Source of the DNA: an uncultured Bacilli bacterium
Lineage (GTDB): Bacteria > Bacillota_I > Bacilli_A > RF39 > UBA660
NCBI GenBank assembly: GCA_947632495.1
Contig: CANRPL010000030.1
Span: 1-16,462, forward strand
Direction: 5' to 3'
DNA: 16,462 nt
Part shown: one piece after another, positions 8,912-16,137 of the stretch
How positions within the stretch are numbered: the stretch's first letter is position 1
How the letters are laid out: every line of letters starts with the position of its first letter
Program-made: the position numbers and the translations under genes
The notes under the pieces: generated by a model
The model's database searches: none
The model's input: the letters and a program-made list of their open reading frames with translations, nothing else
Told to the model about the DNA's origin: nothing

Positions 8912-10822
8912 CTAATTAATTTTATAATTATCCTCTAATGAGAACTCAACGTTTTCCTCAATCCAATCTTTACGAGGATCAACCTTATCTCCCATTAAAA
9001 TAGAGACACGTTTTTCCGCTAAAGCGGCATCATTAATGCTAACCTTTATTAAGCTACGTGTTTTAGGATCCATAGTCGTCTCCCATAACTGTGTAGCATC
9101 CATTTCACCTAAACCTTTATAGCGTTGGGTTTTAGTTTGCTTACCCTTATATTTCTCTAAAAGTAATTTACGATCTTCTTCCGTCCAAGCATATTCGCCT
9201 TCTTTACCACACTCAATTTTATATAATGGTGGCATAGCGATATATAAGTGTCCAGTCTCAATAAGAGGTTTCATATAACGATAGAAAAAAGTAAGTAATA
9301 ATATTTGAATATGCGAACCATCGACATCAGCATCGGTCATAATAATTACTTTATCATAATTACTATCCTTAATATCAAAATCACTACCTGCTCCAGCACC
9401 AATAGCATGAATCATCGTATTGATTTCTTCGTTTTTATAAGCTTCCTCTAGACTAGCTTTTTCTGTATTTAAAACTTTACCACGTAAAGGTAAGATAGCT
9501 TGATACTTACGGTCACGTCCTGTTTTAGCACTACCACCGGCAGAGTCACCCTCGACTAAAAATAATTCATTAATAGCTGGATTACGTGATTGTGCTGGAG
9601 TTAATTTACCACTGATAATGCGTTCTTTTTTAACTTTATCTTTACCGCTTCTAGCCTCATCACGAGCCTTACGAGCAGCTTCACGGACGTTTTTACTCTT
9701 GACAATTTTCTCAAGTATTTTAGTAGCTACTTCTTTATTTTCTTCCAAGAAGAATTGCATTTTTTCAGCCGTGATACTCTCGACAACTGTACGCGCTACC
9801 GGAGTACCTAATTTAGATTTCGTTTGGCCTTCAAATTGTAATAAATTTTCAGGTATCTTTAAACTGATAATAGCTGTTAAGCCTTCACGGGTATCAGGAC
9901 CTTCTAAATTTTTATCTTTAGCTTTTAAATAACCATTAGCCCTTGCATAATCATTAAAAACTTTAGTCAATGCTGTCTTAAAACCGACTTCATGTGAACC
10001 ACCATCAATCGTCTTAACATTATTGACAAAGGAAACAATATTTTCATTATATGTTTCTGTATATTGAAAGGCAATAGCGACTTCAATCTTATCTTTTATA
10101 CCATTAAACTCAACAACTTTATGAAGTGTTGGACGGTCATCATTAATATAACTAACAAAGGATTGAAGACCATTGTCATAGTGGAATATTTCTTGTTTTT
10201 TATCTTCAACATCGATAACTTCAACAGTTAACCCCTTTAATAAGAAAGCACACTCTTGCATTCTTTCACAAATAGTTGTAAATGAGAAATTAGTTGTTGA
10301 AAAGATTTCATCATCCGGCATAAAGTGAACTGTTGTACCCGTTTTAGATGTCTTAACACCACGTGTTAATTTTTGATCAACTTTACCACCATCTTTAAAC
10401 GAAATAAAATGCTCATAGCCATCACGACGAATTGTTACCTTCATCCATTTAGATAAAGCATTAACAACAGAGGCACCAACGCCATGTAGACCACCAGAGA
10501 CCGTATAACCACTCGATTCAAATTTACCACCAGCATGAAGCATTGTGTATATTACTTCGGGAGTATCTTTACCGCTAGCGTGTTTACCAACGGGAACACC
10601 ACGTCCTTCATCTTCAACACTGACACTATGATCTTCATAAATGACAATTTTGATTTTATTACCATAGCCATTAATTACTTCATCAATAGAGTTGTCGACA
10701 ATTTCCCATACAAGATGATGCAAACCCTTCTTATCAGTTGAACCGATGTACATTCCTGGACGCTTTCGAACTGCTTCTAGTCCCTCTAAAATTTTAATTG
10801 AAGATTCATCGTATTTTGCCAT
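8912..10822 (-). CDS. parE: DNA topoisomerase IV subunit B (ParE)
   Basis: A 636-aa ATPase subunit of topoisomerase IV. The GHKL ATP-binding domain shows Glu40 and Asn44 in EIVDNSIDE, Asp71 and Gly75 in EDEGRG, and the SGGLHGVGASVVNALS lid. The transducer has QFEGQTKSKLG. The TOPRIM domain has EGDSAGG (Glu424) and TDADVDGSH (Asp497, Asp499, Asp501), which bind the catalytic Mg2+. LPLRGKVLNTEKA and the C-terminal WIEENV are ParE-like rather than GyrB-like, and length and parC linkage agree. The start at 10822 (MAKYDESS) is preceded by AGGTGA at 10828-10833, 5 nt away; a GTG three codons upstream lies inside that site and is rejected. It heads a two-gene operon with its own strong promoter; parC begins 9 nt after its stop. 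Confidence 0.95.
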   Translation of the reverse strand: MAKYDESSIKILEGLEAVRKRPGMYIGSTDKKGLHHLVWEIVDNSIDEVINGYGNKIKIVIYEDHSVSVEDEGRGVPVGKHASGKDTPEVIYTMLHAGGKFESSGYTVSGGLHGVGASVVNALSKWMKVTIRRDGYEHFISFKDGGKVDQKLTRGVKTSKTGTTVHFMPDDEIFSTTNFSFTTICERMQECAFLLKGLTVEVIDVEDKKQEIFHYDNGLQSFVSYINDDRPTLHKVVEFNGIKDKIEVAIAFQYTETYNENIVSFVNNVKTIDGGSHEVGFKTALTKVFNDYARANGYLKAKDKNLEGPDTREGLTAIISLKIPENLLQFEGQTKSKLGTPVARTVVESITAEKMQFFLEENKEVATKILEKIVKSKNVREAARKARDEARSGKDKVKKERIISGKLTPAQSRNPAINELFLVEGDSAGGSAKTGRDRKYQAILPLRGKVLNTEKASLEEAYKNEEINTMIHAIGAGAGSDFDIKDSNYDKVIIMTDADVDGSHIQILLLTFFYRYMKPLIETGHLYIAMPPLYKIECGKEGEYAWTEEDRKLLLEKYKGKQTKTQRYKGLGEMDATQLWETTMDPKTRSLIKVSINDAALAEKRVSILMGDKVDPRKDWIEENVEFSLEDNYKIN

Positions 10823-10838
10823 ATTATTCACCTAAATC

Positions 10839-10867
10839 ATTATATCAAAAAAAAGGCAAATTGACAA
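10839..10867 (-). promoter_or_regulatory. SigA-type promoter for parE-parC
   Basis: Minus-strand TTGTCA (10862-10867), a 17-nt spacer and TATAAT (10839-10844). The spacer contains the T-run of the mutS terminator and the -35 covers that terminator's loop, so the two signals share DNA. Predicted start is near 10832-10833, right at the parE Shine-Dalgarno site (leader about 10 nt). Confidence 0.8.
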
Positions 10868-10882
10868 ACAATTTCCTTTTTT
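10847..10882 (-). terminator. Terminator after mutS, interleaved with the parE promoter
   Basis: The arms 10849-10863 and 10869-10882 pair with a single bulged C at 10857 and a 5-nt loop. On the minus strand the stem runs into eight T residues (10847-10854). It begins 12 nt after the mutS stop codon. This is the only terminator here that does not overlap a stop. Confidence 0.75.
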
Positions 10883-10894
10883 CCCTTATTTTTA

Positions 10895-13435
10895 CTATTG
10901 TTTTGGCAATAGGCTTTTTAACTCGGTAATTAGACTTAAAGCTTCCATTGGCGTAGTATTCATCGGATCAATTTCTTTAAGACGCTCTTCAACCTTTGAA
11001 GGCTCCTTCATAACTAAATCATCTAATGGTAAAGATTCTTGAATTTTAATATCACGTTTTTTCTCTTTGGCTTCATATACCTTAAGAATACTTTCAGCTC
11101 GATTAATTAAACGTTTAGGAAGTCCAGCTAATTTAGCAACATGAATACCATAACTTTTATCGACACTACCCTCTTCAATTTTATGTAAGAAAGTGATTTC
11201 TCCATCTTCTTCTTTAGCACTAACATGAATATTTTTAAGTCCATCTAAAGTATCCTCTAAATCGGTTAATTCATGGTAGTGTGTTGAAAATAGTGTCTTA
11301 CATTTAATATGATCATGAATATATTCAATGATTGATTGCGCTAAAGCCATACCATCAAAAGTAGCTGTACCACGACCTAGTTCATCAAAGAGAATAAGAC
11401 TATTACTTGTAGCATTACTAATAGCGTAGTCAGCTTCTTTCATTTCAACCATAAAAGTTGATTCTCCACCGACCAAGTCATCACTAGCACCAATACGAGT
11501 ATATATAGCATCAAAGATAGGAAGAATGGCTTCTCTCGCCGGAACAAAGCATCCGATTTGTGCCATAATAACAGTGATAGCTAACTGACGCATATATGTA
11601 CTTTTACCAGCCATATTAGGACCTGTAATAAGTTCAATATTAGTACTACTATCCATGATAATATCATTACATACATACTCACTATCTAAAACTTTTTCAA
11701 CGACAGCATGACGATTAGCTTTAAGATATATTTCACGCTTATCCGTTAATGTAGGTCTAATATAGTTATTTTCTTCAGCAATGGTAGCGAAAGATTGTAA
11801 AACATCAATCTCACTGATAGTTTTAGATACCTGTTGTAATTTAGGTATATATTTTTTAACTTCATCACGAATATCAGTAAATAATTCATACTCTAGTTCA
11901 ATAATACGTTCTTCCGCATTTAAGATTAGTGCTTCTTTTTCTTTTAGGATAGGACTAATATAACGTTCACAATTACTAAGTGTCTGTTTTCGTTCATATC
12001 CATATTCTTCTTTTACTTGACTAGTTGCACCTTTCGATACTTCAATATAATAACCAAAAACTTTATTATACCCAACTTTAAGTGTTTTAATGCCGGTACG
12101 ATTTCGTTCTTCGGTTTCAAATTTGGCAACAAAGTCTTTACCACCTTTACGCAACGATTTTAATTCATCTAATTCTGTATTATACCCCTCTTTAATTAAA
12201 TAGCCCTCTTTAAGACCAATAGGAGGATTTTCATAAATACTATCATCAAGTAAATGATATAAATTTTCTAATGTTTCAATATCCTGATACTTTATAGCTT
12301 TTAAAATAACACTTATGTCTGGTAAGACTTTAAGACTACTTTTTAATTGTAATAAGTCACGAGCATTAGCATTACCAAAGGCGACACGACCAGATAAACG
12401 CTCAAGATCATAGACTTCATACAAAAGATTTTTTAAGTCTTCTCTTAAGATAAATTCTTTCATCAAGGTTTCAACAACATCATAACGTTTATTTATTTCA
12501 TCGATATCAATAAGCGGATTTTCAACATAGCTCTTAAGTTGGCGGGCACCCATCGCAGTTTTCGTTTTGTCTAATACCCAAATAAGTGAATAGTTACGTT
12601 GTTTTAAACGTAATGTTTCAGTTAATTCAAGATTACGTTTAGTATGAATATCCATCTTTAAAACTTTTTTATTTTCTTTAATAATAGCCTTCTGTAAATG
12701 CGATAATGTACGCATCTGGGTCTTTGTAATATATGATAATAGATGCTTTAAGGAATGAATCATTCTATCATCTTTAATATCTTCATAGACATAGGGATAA
12801 GTTTCTTCATCAGCATCATCACTGATACTTATAACAATTTTAAATTGATTTTTTAAAATACTAATAATAGCTTTATCAATATCTGAAGTAGCAATAACTT
12901 CTTTTAAATTTAAAGAAACTATTTCTGTAACTAAATTACTATCATCATGATTGATTAAAGTAACATAAATGATACCGGTTGTAATATCCATATAACTGAT
13001 AGCGTATGCATTACCAGCATCGGTTATACTACCTATATAATTAAAATCATTTTCTTGTAGTGATTCCCCTATTGTCATTGTTCCCTTACTGATAATTTGG
13101 GTTAGACCTCTTTCAACTAAACCTTTAGCTGTCGCAGGATCTTCTAACTGTTCACATATTCCTACTCTATAACCACGGTCAACTAATTTTTCAATATAAA
13201 TATTAACAGCATGATGAGGAACACCACACATTGGTACACGTTCTTCTAATCCAGCGCTACGACCAGTTAAAGTGAGTTCTAACTCACGCGAAACGGTAAT
13301 AGCATCTTCAAAAAAGACCTCATAAAAATCGCCAAGGCGGAAAAGAATAATCGTATCTTTATTTTGATTTTTGATATCAATATATTGACGCATCATGGGG
13401 GTTATTTTGTTTAAATCAACATCAGCCATTTTCAT
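10895..13435 (-). CDS. mutS: DNA mismatch repair protein MutS
   Basis: An 846-aa mismatch-recognition ATPase. The N-terminal mismatch-binding domain carries the Phe37-x-Glu39 wedge (RLGDFYEVF), then connector, lever and clamp domains, and a C-terminal ABC-type ATPase with Walker A GPNMAGKST (from 605), ESTFMVEMKE, Walker B FDELGRGT (683-690) and STHYHEL. The C-terminus has QESLPL (799-804), which fits a beta-clamp-binding hexapeptide, and a final helix pair (MEALSLITELKSLL) of the MutS oligomerisation type. I choose the start at 13435 (MKMADVDL): GGTGG at 13440-13444 is 4 nt away, and family members begin close to this point. An ATG at 13474 would add 13 unrelated residues encoded in the preceding terminator. 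No mutL follows; parE is next. Length and motifs fit MutS1, not MutS2. Confidence 0.95.
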   Translation of the reverse strand: MKMADVDLNKITPMMRQYIDIKNQNKDTIILFRLGDFYEVFFEDAITVSRELELTLTGRSAGLEERVPMCGVPHHAVNIYIEKLVDRGYRVGICEQLEDPATAKGLVERGLTQIISKGTMTIGESLQENDFNYIGSITDAGNAYAISYMDITTGIIYVTLINHDDSNLVTEIVSLNLKEVIATSDIDKAIISILKNQFKIVISISDDADEETYPYVYEDIKDDRMIHSLKHLLSYITKTQMRTLSHLQKAIIKENKKVLKMDIHTKRNLELTETLRLKQRNYSLIWVLDKTKTAMGARQLKSYVENPLIDIDEINKRYDVVETLMKEFILREDLKNLLYEVYDLERLSGRVAFGNANARDLLQLKSSLKVLPDISVILKAIKYQDIETLENLYHLLDDSIYENPPIGLKEGYLIKEGYNTELDELKSLRKGGKDFVAKFETEERNRTGIKTLKVGYNKVFGYYIEVSKGATSQVKEEYGYERKQTLSNCERYISPILKEKEALILNAEERIIELEYELFTDIRDEVKKYIPKLQQVSKTISEIDVLQSFATIAEENNYIRPTLTDKREIYLKANRHAVVEKVLDSEYVCNDIIMDSSTNIELITGPNMAGKSTYMRQLAITVIMAQIGCFVPAREAILPIFDAIYTRIGASDDLVGGESTFMVEMKEADYAISNATSNSLILFDELGRGTATFDGMALAQSIIEYIHDHIKCKTLFSTHYHELTDLEDTLDGLKNIHVSAKEEDGEITFLHKIEEGSVDKSYGIHVAKLAGLPKRLINRAESILKVYEAKEKKRDIKIQESLPLDDLVMKEPSKVEERLKEIDPMNTTPMEALSLITELKSLLPKQ

Positions 13436-13451
13436 AGTACCACCAATTAAT

Positions 13452-13481
13452 ATTTTAACACAAAAAATAGACAAAAGTCTA
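13452..13481 (-). promoter_or_regulatory. Possible mutS promoter
   Basis: TAAAAT (13452-13457) lies 16 nt before the chosen mutS ATG, with TAGACT (13476-13481) 18 nt further upstream. The -35 match is partial (4 of 6) and lies inside the ylbL stop codon and terminator stem. Position and spacing mimic the parE and ylbL promoters, which is the main support; read-through from ylbL is the alternative. Confidence 0.4.
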
Positions 13482-13486
13482 TTTTT
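13462..13486 (-). terminator. Terminator after ylbL
   Basis: A perfect 10-bp stem (13463-13472 with 13477-13486) with a 4-nt loop. The downstream arm ends in T residues on the minus strand, then GTGTT. The stem includes the ylbL stop TAG (13479-13481). Confidence 0.7.
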
Positions 13487-14516
13487 CTTTAAGTTTCATA
13501 AGATACGCTAAAGCATCATCAAAGGTAGAAACACGAACAATATCAATGTCATATTTCTTCTTTTTCTTAATCGCCATAGCTTCATCATAATTTTCATCAC
13601 TAGGAGCAAAGAAGACGATGGCTCCCCCTTTTACTGCTCCTTTTAGTTTATACTCAATACCACCGACGGGGCCGACATTACCATCTTCATCCAATGTTCC
13701 CGTACCTGCTATTTTATAACCTTTAGTAATGTCTTCTTTAACTAAACTATTATAAACAGCTAAACTAATCATCAAGCCTCCGCTTGGTCCATATTCAAGA
13801 GAGTTATATTTAAATTCATAGTTAGGTGTTGTTTCTAATAGATATTCAATCCCAATTTGAATACCAACAACAACCTGATTATCAGATTCAACATATTTAA
13901 CGGTTCTGGTATATTCATTATCATTATTTTTAACAACAATCTTTGATTCATCACCTACTTGATGAGATGAGACAATATTATGAAATTCTTCATTATTTTT
14001 AATTTTTTTACCATCGACGCTGATAATTTGATCACCAACTTTTAAATCGGTATTGGCTTCTTCAAAAATATAGGTAACATAGATATTTTCGGATACAATA
14101 TCAACTTTTTTATCAGCTTTTTGATATGCATACATTATCGATGTCGTATAGGACTGTTTCATTAATATTTTTTGGCGAATCATATCGGTTGCATGATCGA
14201 GCAAATCATTAGGGCTTTCTTTAGGAACAATAGTCCAATCAGGATTAATCCATGCAAGAAAAAGAAATGGTAAAGTACCTTTTAGTTCACCAACATAAGT
14301 TAGATTAATGCTGCCTTCACTTCTATAAGCTCCATCAACCTTAACTTTATCGTTAATATTATCTAATCCTCCTGGTTTATCAATATAATAAGGAAATTCA
14401 TAAAAGCATATAAAGAAAGTCAAAAAGACCGCTAAAACATAACCTAAAATAAATCTTATCGTTCTTTTTCTGCCTTCTTTTTTTATAAAAACATCGATAT
14501 CATTTGCTTCTTGCAT
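13479..14516 (-). CDS. ylbL: Membrane-anchored PDZ/Lon-type serine protease, YlbL family
   Basis: A 345-aa protein. A charged N-terminus precedes one membrane segment (about 20-40), then the family's FPYYIDKPGG. A PDZ domain covers about 140-200 (LKVGDQIISVDGKKI), and a Lon (S16) proteolytic domain about 235-345. The catalytic dyad is Ser245 in GPSGG and Lys290 in GGIEYKLKGA; TGTLDEDGNVGPVGG and FFAPSDEN are typical flanks. Most relatives have GPSAG, so Gly246 is a conservative oddity. In B. subtilis YlbL degrades the SOS division inhibitor YneA, and a similar checkpoint-recovery role is plausible but unproven here. Orientation should put the protease domain outside the membrane. GGTGAT (14520-14525) supports the start. 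It has its own promoter; mutS follows after a hairpin. Confidence 0.9.
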   Translation of the reverse strand: MQEANDIDVFIKKEGRKRTIRFILGYVLAVFLTFFICFYEFPYYIDKPGGLDNINDKVKVDGAYRSEGSINLTYVGELKGTLPFLFLAWINPDWTIVPKESPNDLLDHATDMIRQKILMKQSYTTSIMYAYQKADKKVDIVSENIYVTYIFEEANTDLKVGDQIISVDGKKIKNNEEFHNIVSSHQVGDESKIVVKNNDNEYTRTVKYVESDNQVVVGIQIGIEYLLETTPNYEFKYNSLEYGPSGGLMISLAVYNSLVKEDITKGYKIAGTGTLDEDGNVGPVGGIEYKLKGAVKGGAIVFFAPSDENYDEAMAIKKKKKYDIDIVRVSTFDDALAYLMKLKEK

Positions 14517-14534
14517 TTTATCACCATCTTATCC

Positions 14535-14563
14535 ACTATAGCACAAACTTTATAAAAGGTCAA
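14535..14563 (-). promoter_or_regulatory. SigA-type promoter for ylbL
   Basis: Minus-strand TTGACC (14558-14563), a 17-nt spacer and TATAGT (14535-14540). The first two T residues of the -35 are the end of the preceding terminator's T-run. Predicted start is near 14528, giving a leader of about 12 nt. No LexA-type GAAC-N4-GTTC box was seen, although the B. subtilis relative works in SOS recovery. Confidence 0.8.
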
Positions 14564-14591
14564 AAAAAAGATAGTTTATAAAAACTATCTT
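14562..14591 (-). terminator. Terminator after the repeat lipoprotein
   Basis: A perfect 10-bp stem (14568-14577 with 14582-14591), a 4-nt loop and eight or so T residues on the minus strand. The lipoprotein stop TAG (14585-14587) is within the stem. Confidence 0.85.
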
Positions 14592-16045
14592 ACCATTTCA
14601 TCGGTTGATTCCATTGCTTGGTATGCTTCATAGTCAGATTGACTTACCCATACTTCACCATCTGGCGCTACAAAGTATCCTGTTTCTTCAACAACTGGTG
14701 CAGCTGGTGCTGGAGCTGGTTCTTCAACAACTACTGGTTCAGCTACAACTTCAGGTTCTACAACTGTCTCTGCAGCTGGAGCAGCTTCTACAACTTGAGC
14801 TTGTTCTTGAGTAGCTTCTGCAGGAGCAGCTGTTTCAGTAGCAGCCATTGAATTTACATATTCATTATATTCTGCTTCGCTTACCCAAGCAGTACCATCT
14901 GGTGCAATATAATAATCGGTTTCTGTACCATTTTGTTCTTCTGGAACAACATCATTATTTGAAGCAATGAATTCTTCATATTCAGCCTGTGATTCCCAAT
15001 ATGTTCCATCTGGTGCGATATAACCAGCATTTACTTCTGGTTCTTCTGGTGTTGTTTCACCACCACCAACTTCTGGAGTTGGCTCTTCTGGAGCTGGAGT
15101 CTCTGGAGCAGGTGTTTCTGGTGCTGGTTCTTCTGGAGTTTTTACTTCAGGATCAACTGGAGTATCTAATTCAGCTAATGATGAAGTGTAAATCTCATAG
15201 TCCTCTTGCGTATCCCATAATGAACCATCTGGAGCAGTATAATATGTTTCTGTGCTAGTTTGACTATTAATATAGTCTAAATAATCTTGTTCTGATTCCC
15301 AATATGTTCCATCTGGTGCTAAATAAGCATCATTTGATTCAGATGGTGTTTCTGGAGCTGGCTCTTCTGGAGCAGGTGTTTCTGGTGCTGGTTCTTCTGG
15401 TGTTGCATCGCCTCCACCAACTTCTGGAGCTGGCTCTTCTGGTGTTGATTCTTCTGGTTGAACAGCAGCAAGACCATTAACATAATCTAAATAATCTTGT
15501 TCTGATTCCCATAATGAACCATCTGGAGCTACATAACCATTAAAATCTTCAATAACTTGTTGTTCAGATAATCCTTGAATATATTCATTATACTCATCTT
15601 CACTTGTCCATAATGTACCATCTGGAGCAACAAAGCCATCACCAATAGTAACGTCTTCAATAATTTCACCATCAGGATTGATATAATTACCATTTTCATC
15701 GAAGAATCCTGGGTAAGTAGTATCTAAATATTGTTCAGCTTCCGTAGCTGTATCCAAATCATTTACTAAATTAATTCCAGATAATCTTAATGTATCTGAT
15801 AAGAAAGTAAATCCTGGTTCTGGTGCAGGTGCTTGTTCTAAATCAACATCTGTAACAGCTGGTGGTTGTGGTAAAATTTCAGCTGTTTCATCTTTCTTAT
15901 TACCACATCCAGCTAAAGCTGTACTTAAAACAACTAGTGTAAATCCTCCTGCAATTATTCTTTTCTTATTCTTACCCTTTACTAAATTCCATTTGTGTCC
16001 TAATGTTCTTTTAATCGCTCCTATATTTCTAATAAGTTTTTGCAT
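14585..16045 (-). CDS. Predicted lipoprotein with seven APDG/W repeats and Pro-Glu-rich linkers
   Basis: A 486-aa exported protein of unknown function. An unusually long basic N-region (about 30 residues) precedes a hydrophobic stretch and lipobox LAGC; Cys47 should be lipidated, with CGNKKDE as the mature end. A unique acidic region (about 50-135) follows, then seven repeats of the form Y-x-A-P-D-G-[ST]-x-W-x-[ST]-[EQ]-x-[DE]-Y-x-x-Y, starting near residues 137, 170, 240, 268, 341, 378 and 457. Long linkers rich in Pro, Glu, Ala and Thr lie between pairs of repeats; the last linkers are Ala/Val/Glu-rich. It is probably a surface-displayed stalk or ligand-binding protein (inference). It has a strong promoter, AAGGGGG (16054-16060) 8 nt before the ATG, and its own terminator. 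I do not recognise the repeat family. Overlapping plus-strand frames are compositional shadows. Confidence 0.85.
   Translation of the reverse strand: MQKLIRNIGAIKRTLGHKWNLVKGKNKKRIIAGGFTLVVLSTALAGCGNKKDETAEILPQPPAVTDVDLEQAPAPEPGFTFLSDTLRLSGINLVNDLDTATEAEQYLDTTYPGFFDENGNYINPDGEIIEDVTIGDGFVAPDGTLWTSEDEYNEYIQGLSEQQVIEDFNGYVAPDGSLWESEQDYLDYVNGLAAVQPEESTPEEPAPEVGGGDATPEEPAPETPAPEEPAPETPSESNDAYLAPDGTYWESEQDYLDYINSQTSTETYYTAPDGSLWDTQEDYEIYTSSLAELDTPVDPEVKTPEEPAPETPAPETPAPEEPTPEVGGGETTPEEPEVNAGYIAPDGTYWESQAEYEEFIASNNDVVPEEQNGTETDYYIAPDGTAWVSEAEYNEYVNSMAATETAAPAEATQEQAQVVEAAPAAETVVEPEVVAEPVVVEEPAPAPAAPVVEETGYFVAPDGEVWVSQSDYEAYQAMESTDEMVR
14609..15637 (-). repeat. Seven protein-level APDG/W repeats in the lipoprotein gene
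   Basis: Copies lie at about 15569-15637, 15470-15538, 15260-15328, 15176-15244, 14957-15025, 14846-14914 and 14609-14677, each 69 nt (23 codons). Ala-Pro-Asp-Gly and the Trp five residues after the Pro are kept in all seven. Copies 1-2, 3-4 and 5-6 are close (28-37 residues start to start), while successive pairs are about 100 residues apart. A degenerate YINPDG without Trp precedes copy 1. Confidence 0.9.
15102..15400 (-). repeat. Exact 35-bp direct repeat flanking repeat pair 3-4
   Basis: Positions 15102-15136 and 15366-15400 are identical and both encode the linker PEEPAPETPAPE. They are 264 bp apart, exactly 88 codons, so recombination or slippage between them would remove or duplicate one linker plus one pair of APDG repeats in frame. 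Confidence 0.9.
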
Positions 16046-16078
16046 AAAATATTCCCCCTTCTTTGTGAGATGATTGCT

Positions 16079-16107
16079 ATATTAACACTTTTTTTGGGTT
16101 TTGTCAA
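16079..16107 (-). promoter_or_regulatory. Strong SigA-type promoter for the repeat lipoprotein
   Basis: Minus-strand consensus TTGACA (16102-16107), a 17-nt spacer and TAATAT (16079-16084). Predicted start is near 16072, giving a leader of about 27 nt that carries AAGGGGG. This is the best -35 in the window and its leader is longer than the others here. Confidence 0.85.
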
Positions 16108-16126
16108 TTTTATCTTATTCGATAAA

Positions 16127-16132
16127 TATAAT
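16127..16132 (+). promoter_or_regulatory. Possible -10 box for the ylbJ-like gene
   Basis: TATAAT lies only 5 nt before the ATG at 16138, so if used it would give an essentially leaderless message. The only -35-like hexamer, TTGTCA at 16101-16106, is 20 nt away (too far for an ordinary SigA promoter) and overlaps the divergent lipoprotein -35. A sporulation or other sigma factor could act here instead. Confidence 0.3.
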
Positions 16133-16137
16133 TAATT

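Noticed and set aside
9618..9932. Plus-strand open frame of about 100 codons within parE
   Set aside because: It lies inside a highly conserved gene, has no Shine-Dalgarno site and its product resembles nothing.
6335..10822. Gyrase (GyrA/GyrB) instead of topoisomerase IV
   Set aside because: NTEKA and WIEENV in the B subunit, the HPHGDSSIYEA region, the lack of a canonical GyrA box and the parE-parC order fit topoisomerase IV better.
13436..13474. Upstream ATG for MutS adding 13 residues
   Set aside because: The extension is encoded by the ylbL terminator and leader, has no ribosome-binding site, and the internal ATG matches the usual MutS start.
14517..14563. LexA/SOS box upstream of ylbL
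   Set aside because: No GAAC-N4-GTTC-like palindrome is present; the region is explained by a SigA-type promoter.
14605..15258. Long open frames on the plus strand opposite the lipoprotein gene, giving Leu- or Cys/Ser-rich peptides
   Set aside because: They are the complement of Pro/Glu/Ala repeat codons, lack ribosome-binding sites and have low-complexity products; the minus-strand gene explains the sequence.
15102..15400. CRISPR-like array from the repeated DNA in the lipoprotein gene
   Set aside because: The repeats are in frame within one open reading frame, encode Pro-Glu linkers, and the spacing is coding sequence, not uniform spacers.
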